NCBI GenBank assembly: GCA_033980235.1
Contig: CM067069.1
Location: 1,546,755-1,610,754, forward strand
Reading direction: 5' to 3'
Length of the DNA stretch: 64,000 nt
Origin: Diadema setosum
Lineage: Eukaryota > Echinodermata > Echinoidea > Diadematoida > Diadematidae
Shown here in pieces: positions 57,145 through 64,000 of this stretch. The translations under genes were made by a program, and so were the position numbers. Within the stretch, counting starts at the first letter, position 1; each line of letters opens with the position of its first letter. The notes below the pieces were generated by a model that saw only the letters and a program-made list of their open reading frames with translations, ran no database searches and had not been told where the DNA came from.

Positions 57145-60100
57145 CCAGGCCCCTGGGAGCAACTTTTTTCACAGGGGTGCTGAACCCCTGACCAACCCTT
57201 TCGGTTGCCAGACCATATTAGCAGCATTTCAGTATGGGGGGGGGGGGGGGATGCATAGGCCATACAAGCACTGTCGACATTTTTTTTTTTTGGGGGGGGG
57301 GGGGGCAGTGGGAGGTGAAGGGAGGGATAGAGACATTGAAGCGAGGGCGAAAAAGCCATCTGGCACACAAGGAAACTTTTGCATTTTTAGTGAAATTCAA
57401 CAATCTTGTAAACACTTTATGTGGTAAATTTTGAAATTCTGTTCATGGATGAAATGTTCTTGAACATGGTATCTGTTATCTCTTGATCCGTGTCTTTCAC
57501 TTTGTATAAGTCCATAGAAGGGGACGTAAAGGGGAGGGTGTGGGAGGGGTTATCCCCCTCCCACTCAAGGGAGATTTTGAAATTACAGATCTAAAATTCA
57601 GCGTTCTGGTGCACACTTTTGGTGAATTCTTTAAAGAAGTATGCAAAATAAATTTTCACAGAAATCAGAATGGCCATTAAATAGGGGTATATAATCAGGT
57701 ATTGTTCCGCGTGTGGGTCATCACTGTTTAATAATTGTATATTGAAGTTGATGAGGTGGGGATGGGACGGGTAGCCCCCTCCAACACGATGGAGCTTTTG
57801 CATTTTTAGAATTGAAATACAATGTATAACGATCTGATGCACACTTTTGGTGGAATATCCCGAAATTTTTATCAGAGAAGTGTGTGTGGGTCTTTCACTT
57901 TGTATAAGTCCATAGAAGGGGACCTAAAGGGAGAGGGTGTGGGAGGGGGTATCCCACTCGAGGGAGATTTTGAATTTTCAGACCTGAGATTCAGCGTCCT
58001 GGTGCACACTTTTGGTGAAATTTTTAAAGAAATATGAAAAATAAATAATCACAGAAATGTGAATGACCATTAAATCGGGGTATATAATCAGGTATTGTTC
58101 CGTGTGTGGGTCATCACTGTTTAATAATTGTATTGAACTTGATGAGGCGGGGATGTGACGGGTAGCCCCCTCCAACACGATGGAGCTTTTGCATTTTTAG
58201 AATTGAAATACAATGTACAAAGATCTGATGCAAACTCTTGGTGGAATATACCAATTTTTTTTTTTTTTTTATCAGAGGAGTGTGTGTGGGTCTTTTCACT
58301 TTGTATAAGTCCATAGAAGGGGACCTAAAGGGGGAGGGTGTAGGAGGGGGTATCCCCCTCCCACTCAAGGGATATTTTGAATTTTCAGACCTGAGATTCA
58401 GCGTCCTGGTGCACACTTTTGGTGAAATTTTTAAAGAAGTATGAAAAATAAATAATCACAGAAATGTGAATGACCATTAAATAGGGGTATATAGTCAGCT
58501 CTTGATCCGCGTGTGCATCATCACTGTGTAATAGATATATGGCAGTTGATGAGGAAGGGATGGGAGGGGTAGCCCCCTCCCACAAAACGGAGATTTTGCA
58601 TTTTTAGAATTGAAATACAATGTACAACGATCTGATGCACACTCTTGGTGGAATGCAATCCTGAAATTTGTATCAGACGATAGTAATTCATCTATCAGTG
58701 TATATGGAGGGAGACCAAGCGAGGGAAGGATGTGATGGGAGGATGTATCCCCCTCCTACATGAGAGAGCTTTTGCATCTTTATGATTGCAATTCAAAGAT
58801 CTGGAATTTCTGGCGCACACTTCTGGTGGAATATGTAAATATCTAACATAGCCATAATCAATGCATGGGGTGGAGACTAATATACAGTACTTAGCATATG
58901 GGGGAGGGTTTTGGAAGGGGGTGTCCCTTACCCCTCCCAATCGAGAGAGCCTTCGTATTTTTAGGATTGAAATGAAAATATATTGTTTATTAAATACTCA
59001 ATTATAGTAATTTATGACGGAATATTTGAAAAAAAAAACGTCAAATACAGAAGCATAAAGCTACTAAATGTAGTGGGGGAATAAAAGTAAACTGAAAGAG
59101 GACATCCCCCTTCCGAAATTAAGGAACTTTTGGTGACAGATCTGGTGCGCACTTTTTGATGATATATAAGTGTCAATCTCATAAGTCTATACTAAGTGTA
59201 TGGAAGTTGGCCTAACGGGGTAGAGTGTGGGAAGGGGTATCCCTCCCACGCTAGGGACATTTTCCATTTTCAGAATTGAAATTAAACATTATGGTGCACT
59301 TTTGGTGAAATATCTGGACAGTTAGCAAGATCGTGGGGATTTTTTTTTTTTTTTGGGGGGGTATAGGGGGATGGCGAGGGTGGGGAAAAAGTGATGTGTT
59401 TGCACAGCCCCCATCCAATATTTTTATTCCAGTATTGATGCCATTTAATACGAGGAAACACTGGCATTTCTGGAATTCATGTGTCATTATCTCGTAAACA
59501 AATTTTTTATGGAATTTGGGAAATTATCAATACCCGAAGTGTACTGCTACAAAGTCTATATGGAGGGGAACTAAGCGGGGAAATGGTTAAGGCCTAAATG
59601 AAAGGAGGATATTATTCCCACACGAGGGAACTTTTACATTTTTTGAACTGAAATGACAGATCTTTTTATGACTTTGATGAAATAATCATTCGGAAATATG
59701 TCAATCTAAAGATAATAAATGTACTAAATCCATGGGAAAGGATAAAAGGGGGAGGGCTATCCCCCTCCCATGCGAGAGAGATATTGTATTTTAAGAATTG
59801 AACTGCAACAATTTTTATTCCTTGCATAGTTTCGGTAAAATATTTGGACAGTTTTCCATTAAAAAAAAAGCAAGAAAATCTCTGACATCCCGAAAATTAT
59901 GGGGGGGGGTAATTATGGCAACTGCCCCGCACCCCTGCATAAGAGGGAGCTTTTGGATAGAATAGACAGGAAAATATTGTGGGAAGGGGTATTTCCCTCT
60001 AACACGACGGAGATTTCGCATTTTCAGAATTGACTGGTGCACACTTTGGGTAAAAGATTGGGACAGTTTCAAAAAAAAAAAAAAATCCACATCTTGGAAA

Positions 60101-60585
60101 TTATGTTTACTCCCCCGCCCCCTCCATTGACGCTCCCCTGGAGGGGGTACCTCCCCCTAAATGAAGGAATTTCTGCATTTTTAGAATTGAAATTCAGCAA
60201 TCTAGTGAGCCCGTCAGGTAGCATATTTGAAAAAAAAATTTTCAACAAAAAAGTAAGAAAAGTAAATATCCAAGGACAATGGGAATGCTTAAGTAGTGCA
60301 GTCTGTACTTATATAAGCTTGTTCTGTGTGGGAGGGGGACACCCCTCCCACGCTATGGAGATTTTGCATTTTCAGAAATGACATTCATTGATTTGATGCA
60401 CACTTTGGGTGGGATATTTGGACAGTTTTCTATAAAAAAGAAACAAACAATTTTCCCTGTAAAAAAACATAAAAGTTAGGGGTGCAGAGACACCCCCAAC
60501 TTTTATTTTTCATAGGGGTGCTACGCCCCCCTGCTCAAAAAAAAAGTCAGGGGTGCTGCAGCACCCCCAGCACCCCCGGCTCCAC
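57145..60585. mobile_element. 3.4-kb satellite-bearing insertion in a LINE
   Basis: Removing 57145-60585 restores the LINE reading (TLHLH joined to QPPRNLRQ), and CAC flanks both sides. The ends carry GGGGTGCTGAACCCC (57174) and GGGGTGCTGCAGCACCCC (60551). The interior is about a dozen degenerate units of 170-270 bp with TTTTGCATTTTTAGAATTGA, TGGTGCACACTTTTGGTG and GTGTGGGAGGGGGTATCCCC. Homopolymer runs include G at 57237-57250 and 57292-57304. No coding capacity recognised. Confidence 0.8.
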
Positions 60586-60786
60586 CAACCACCACGTAAT
60601 CTCCGTCAAACTTCATCAAACTTGCTAAAATTACAGGTACCTCGAATCAAGCATAATTGGGGGGATTGGGCTTTTTCATATATGGGCCCAAAACTATGGA
60701 ATGGTCTACCAAAATCTCTTAGAGAAGCATCTTCCATTGATGGTTTCAAAAAGAATCTCAAGACCTACATTTTCAGTTTAAATTGA
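60553..60786 (+). pseudogene. LINE C-terminus after the insertion
   Basis: From 60586: NLLKLQVPRIKHNWGDWAF, GPKLWNGLPKSLREAS and GFKKNLKTYIFSLN, the canonical C-terminal end of L2/CR1-like ORF2. The residues before QPPRN come from the inserted element. Confidence 0.85.
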
Positions 60787-60956
60787 CCATACCTGTATGT
60801 ATATGTGTACGTATATATTGTTTGTTGGTTTATTGTCTTATCATTTTCTGTGATACTGTTGTAACGTGACACAATATGTACTCTGTTCTATGTATCGCGC
60901 CTTGAGTATCTTTTTAGGTAGAAATGAGCGCTTTATAAGAGTCTCACTATCGACCT

Positions 60957-61260
60957 CCGCCAAGGGAGGAGGTTATGTTTTCGTTACCGTTGGTTTGTTC
61001 GTTCGTTCGTTCGTTTGTTTGTTTGTTTGTTTGTCCGTGTGCAAAATAACTCAAAAAGTAGCCAACAGATTGGGATGAAACTTGCAGGAAAGGTTGAGAA
61101 TGACGCAAGTAACAAACGATTAACTTTTGGTAGTGATCCGAGAATTTTGGGGGAATTTATGAAGGATTTTTGATATTTTGGCAGGTAGGGTCAACTTGGG
61201 AGTTCAGGCTGCGCGTATTTGAGGTTTGCGTGCTCTAGTTTCTGCTAGGGCGAGGCACGT
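60957..61260. mobile_element. CCTCCGCCAAGG repeat with GTTC/GTTT tract
   Basis: Begins GACCTCCGCCAAGGGAGGAG, then TTATGTTTTCGTTACC and (GTTC)n(GTTT)n at 60995-61033, then AAAATAACTCAAAAAGTAGC. I recognise this as a dispersed repeat type common in marine invertebrates. Its ends are not sharply defined. Confidence 0.5.
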
Positions 61261-61631
61261 CGTGCAGCTGAGGGTTTATGACGTAACAAAGGCTTCTATA
61301 TTAGGTATCGGGCGACTTTAGTCATGTTTGTCCTGCTATAGACCGATTCTGTGACGCGCTATGTGTATTTTTGGCATGGGCAGCGCCATTACTGCCGTGT
61401 CTTAGCCGACCCCCCCCCCCTCCCCTCTCCCGACTTCCCATTACATATTTTAGTAACTATTTTGAAGCACTAAAGCTGGATTTTTGTTTCATCTGCAAAT
61501 GGTAAAAAACACAACTCAGAATTGCTTATTTGATAAAAGGATGATAACTTCCGAAATAAAAGACACGCGTGACTTGCAAGCTTAATAATGATGAGTTCGT
61601 TGCCTTGATTTTTTCTCTTGACTTTTACCAG
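61261..61631. other. Intron end before the NXPE exon
   Basis: C-rich run at 61411-61425. The last 35 nt are a good pyrimidine tract ending TTTTACCAG (61631). Confidence 0.5.
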
Positions 61632-61650
61632 CTTTCTTCGGAAAGTGCAG

Positions 61651-62213
61651 AGCGGCAACCAGAAGAAGCCGACGCCGAAAGCGTTCGGACGGTGCGTCAT
61701 CCGTTCTGCCCAAGTCGAAACGTCAAAACCAAGGGAATGCACTTCAAAGGGTATGGCCTCCCCCAGAAGCTTTTCTGGCAAAACACCACCACCTTTACTA
61801 ATGGCACACTCTCGTCCTTTGAGGTGAGGGGAAAGCACGGTGAGTTCCGGGTCTGCGACCAGCTGGAACTCGTCATTCAAGCAAGGAATGGTCTGAACCA
61901 GACGAAATCGTACGGTGGGGACTACTTCCGTGCCAAAATGTTCACCAAAAATCAGACCTTTGCGGCCAGTTCGTCGACAGACGGAGAGGTGTTCGACCAC
62001 GGTAATGGAACGTACTCTGCTGTTTTTACTCTCAAATGGGCCGGCATCATCAACATCGAGGTCACGCTCGTTCACCCCAGCGAAGCCAGTTACCTTCTCC
62101 GCCAAATACAGAGTGAGGGCCTCGTTGACGCACAATATCTTGGAGGCTTTCGGGGGAAGAAATCCTCAAAAGTAGAAGCTACTTTGTGCGATACTGCTCT
62201 TCCCAGAAAATAC
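61651..62213 (+). CDS. NXPE-family protein, neurexophilin-like domain exon
   Basis: An exon of 563 nt (187 codons plus 2 nt) ending at a strong donor, TAC/GTAAGT (62214). It encodes the neurexophilin/filamin-like beta-sandwich of NXPE proteins, which are type II or secreted glycoproteins. Family-typical text includes CDQLELVIQARNGLNQTKSYGGDYFRA in two parts, VFDHGNGTYSAVFTLKWAG and VTLVHPSEASYLL. Sequons NTT, NGT, NQT, NQT and NGT imply heavy glycosylation. The acceptor is either 61650 (phase 1, fits the small upstream exon) or 61631 (phase 0, better pyrimidine tract, adds about six residues). The PC-esterase-like C-terminal half must lie beyond the window. Confidence 0.88.
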
Positions 62214-62509
62214 GTAAGTCTGAGACGAGACAAACACACAATAATAGTGATGTGTGATTATAATCGTCATAATTCTATATACTATTTGCACTAACCAAAG
62301 ACCATGGTTGCGCCTGTGTTATGACTGTTATATGATATATATATACCTTTTGTCTTTGCACTCACAAACCATCATGGTAACATACATACTATGCTGATGT
62401 TGATGATGATAATAATAATCACAAAAATAATCACAAAAGTAATGATAATAATGATAAATGATAATACGCGCGTAATATATTTCATATTATATACTAATAA
62501 TGAGATCTT

Positions 62510-62732
62510 ATTCATTCAAGGAAGCCTCTTCAGTGTTGCCACTGCTCTACCAGAGGGCACTGCCATTATTATTACCCTAGCGTTACCAGGTACCCATTTA
62601 TACACCTGGGTCAAGAGGAACATAGTGGATCAAAACGTCTTGTCCAAGGACGTAAGCCAGTAAGCATTGGGCGGGAATCGAACTCGGGTCCCACGATTGG
62701 GAGTCGTGAGTCTTATCCACTTTACCACAGCG
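62510..62732 (-). mobile_element. tRNA-derived SINE
   Basis: The minus strand starts GCTGTGGTAAAGTGGATAAG (A box) and has GAGTTCGATTCCCGCC (B box) 30 nt on, then a body with ACGTCCTTGGACAAGACG, GTGTATAAATGGGTACCTGG and CTCTGGTAGAGC. It lies in the intron after the NXPE exon. Confidence 0.8.
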
Positions 62733-62981
62733 AATTAATGTATATTATAAGATATAATGAAATGTAATATAATTATAACGATCGAATTTCGAAATATTAA
62801 CAGGTCTATACACTTTTAAATGACCAAAGTCTCTCTGGTACCATGGACGGTGAGACAAACCACCATTTCGACATAGATTGACTTTTTTGTAAAGAAAAAA
62901 TAAATAAATAAATAGATATAAATAACGGTGGACAGGATGAACATCATAAATAAACATAGAACTATAGACTAAAGTCATACA

Positions 62982-63031
<50 letters not shown>

Positions 63032-63764
63032 TCCATTGCCTGTTTAATAGGGTCGACTGTGCAATTTCACCGATGAGAGATCGGGGTCCCCATGGTTCTG
63101 CCAGAAGCCACAAAAAATGTCTTGCAAATATTGGTTTGGACATCGCCTCAGACCGGCTTCTCAAGTGTGGAATGAAACGCGTTTCAATGACAAACACAGT
63201 AAACTGCCTTTCTTGAAGTAAGAAGTAATGTTTTATGTAGTTCAAAAGATCCAGCAAATGAGAACGATACAATGAAATGAAAAATCTACATTTAGATTAA
63301 TTTTGAAAGCATAATGAATGCAACCTCTTTTCTCTCTCTCTCAATCAAGTTTTCTCTCACTCAATCGAGTTTCAAGTTTTCAGTTTCTCAAGTTTTTGGT
63401 AAAATATGTATATGGTATTAAGTCTACACTCACACAACGTTCTAGAATTAAAAATGCTTTTATTCAAGTTTGCGGTGGATTGCCTACGTTGAGCAACACA
63501 GAAACGTACGTTGTTATCCCCCCCCCCCCAAAAAAAAAAGAAGAAACAAGCAAAAAAAAAAACCCACAAAACAAAACACGGTTATAAGTCTCCTCTGAAT
63601 AACAGTGACCGTGAAAGACGTGGGAACAACATATTCGACTGCGCGTTAGTCGAATTGTTCTATTTTAATGTAAAATTACTATTTTCATCGTTGGTAGTGT
63701 AAGACTGACAACATTTCATGTTTAATATGCTCTCCAGTGGTGATGTTGTATTCTGTATTCGCAG
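62733..63764. other. Intron-like interval with TA microsatellite
   Basis: (TA)n at 62984-63029 and C10A10 at 63520-63539. No gene seen. Confidence 0.5.
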
Positions 63765-63820
63765 GGCGAATATGCGGATTTCTGGAGACAAGGACTCAAT
63801 AGTAGTGCAGTCACAACAAG
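63765..63820 (+). CDS. Candidate short NXPE exon
   Basis: Acceptor TTCTGTATTCGCAG ends at 63764; donor AAG/GTAGAG follows 63820. It reads in phase 0, as required after the NXPE exon, encoding GEYADFWRQGLNSSAVTT plus two bases, then leaves phase 2. Splice sites and phase fit, but I do not recognise the residues. Confidence 0.4.
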
Positions 63821-64000
63821 GTAGAGTGAAACTTCTGTGATTCAAAACAATTTGCATTCTCAAAGTCTCCATGCTTTATCTTCTTTACTTTTTCGTTTTG
63901 CTTTGCTTTTTCTTTATTTTCATCGTGTGTGTAGTGTTCGTTCGTTAGCTTATTCATTATTTGTTTTGAGGGGTGTATTCCATCGCTGTCAGCCTACAAC
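63821..64000. other. Window end, non-coding
   Basis: T-rich sequence without recognisable features; intron if the preceding exon is real. Confidence 0.3.

Larger units (their letters stand above)
54044..60950 (+). mobile_element. LINE with 5' inversion, interrupted by two later insertions
   Basis: The inverted 5' part reads on the minus strand: 56215-56096 (SFAAGVVPNDLKTEVIFP-like), then, beyond an insertion, 54278-54044 (YRPISNLPFVSKVMERV, then VVLLDMSAA). The forward part from about 56240 continues exactly where this stops (LETLRSVGVTGLALEWFQSYLTSR). RT runs on to 57144, is split by a 3.4-kb insertion and resumes at 60586 to the 3' end near 60945 (GAGCGCTTTATAAGAG). Confidence 0.8.

Noticed and set aside
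57083..60381. Gly- and Pro-rich frames in the G/C runs
   Set aside because: Artefacts of homopolymers and the satellite array inserted in the LINE.

Overview
This is AT-rich, intron- and repeat-dominated animal DNA, most likely from a marine invertebrate deuterostome (echinoderm, hemichordate or cephalochordate). The reasons are the NXPE-family exon, CR1/L2-like LINEs, a tRNA-derived SINE, abundant inverted-repeat elements and repeats carrying AGGTCA motifs. The species cannot be fixed from sequence alone. There are no bacterial genes, rRNA, functional tRNA or CRISPR.

Positions 1-12532 hold one young Ty3/gypsy-like LTR retrotransposon, cut by the window start. Its 3' LTR is about 4.1 kb (8419-12532). 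The visible 1.36 kb of the 5' LTR differs from it, as far as I can see by eye, by one substitution and one poly-C length change. The interior has a tRNA-Leu primer site, gag, a -1 frameshift heptamer, protease-RT-RNase H, a separately framed integrase, and an unusual fourth ORF of 326 aa. That ORF has two C2H2 zinc fingers and a long charged domain, and begins immediately after a strong splice acceptor. The LTR itself carries a TATA promoter, a splice donor, palindrome arrays and three 14-nt C tracts. This element is the best candidate for something undescribed.

Positions 12533-36640 are repeats: TTAA-flanked MITEs, LINE tails, a satellite with perfect nuclear-receptor-type palindromes (22.2-22.9 kb), a CAGGGTGG-ended MITE, a 3.5-kb L2-like LINE on the minus strand broken by two frameshifts, a long hairpin (32.3 kb) and a 2.2-kb foldback element (33.5-35.7 kb).

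From 36643 to the right end lies what looks like one plus-strand host gene of the NXPE family: a signal-anchor exon (36643-36835), a doubtful small exon (39732-39783), the strong NXPE-domain exon (about 61651-62213) and a possible further exon (63765-63820). If these belong together, the central intron is about 22-25 kb. It is filled with LINEs (two with twin-priming 5' inversions), a tandem duplication, a solo LTR, a GACGTC-rich palindromic array and two satellite arrays, with insertions nested up to three deep.

Apart from the NXPE exons and the first element's ORFs, coding sequence here is decayed transposon. All similarity statements come from reading motifs by eye; no database search was run.
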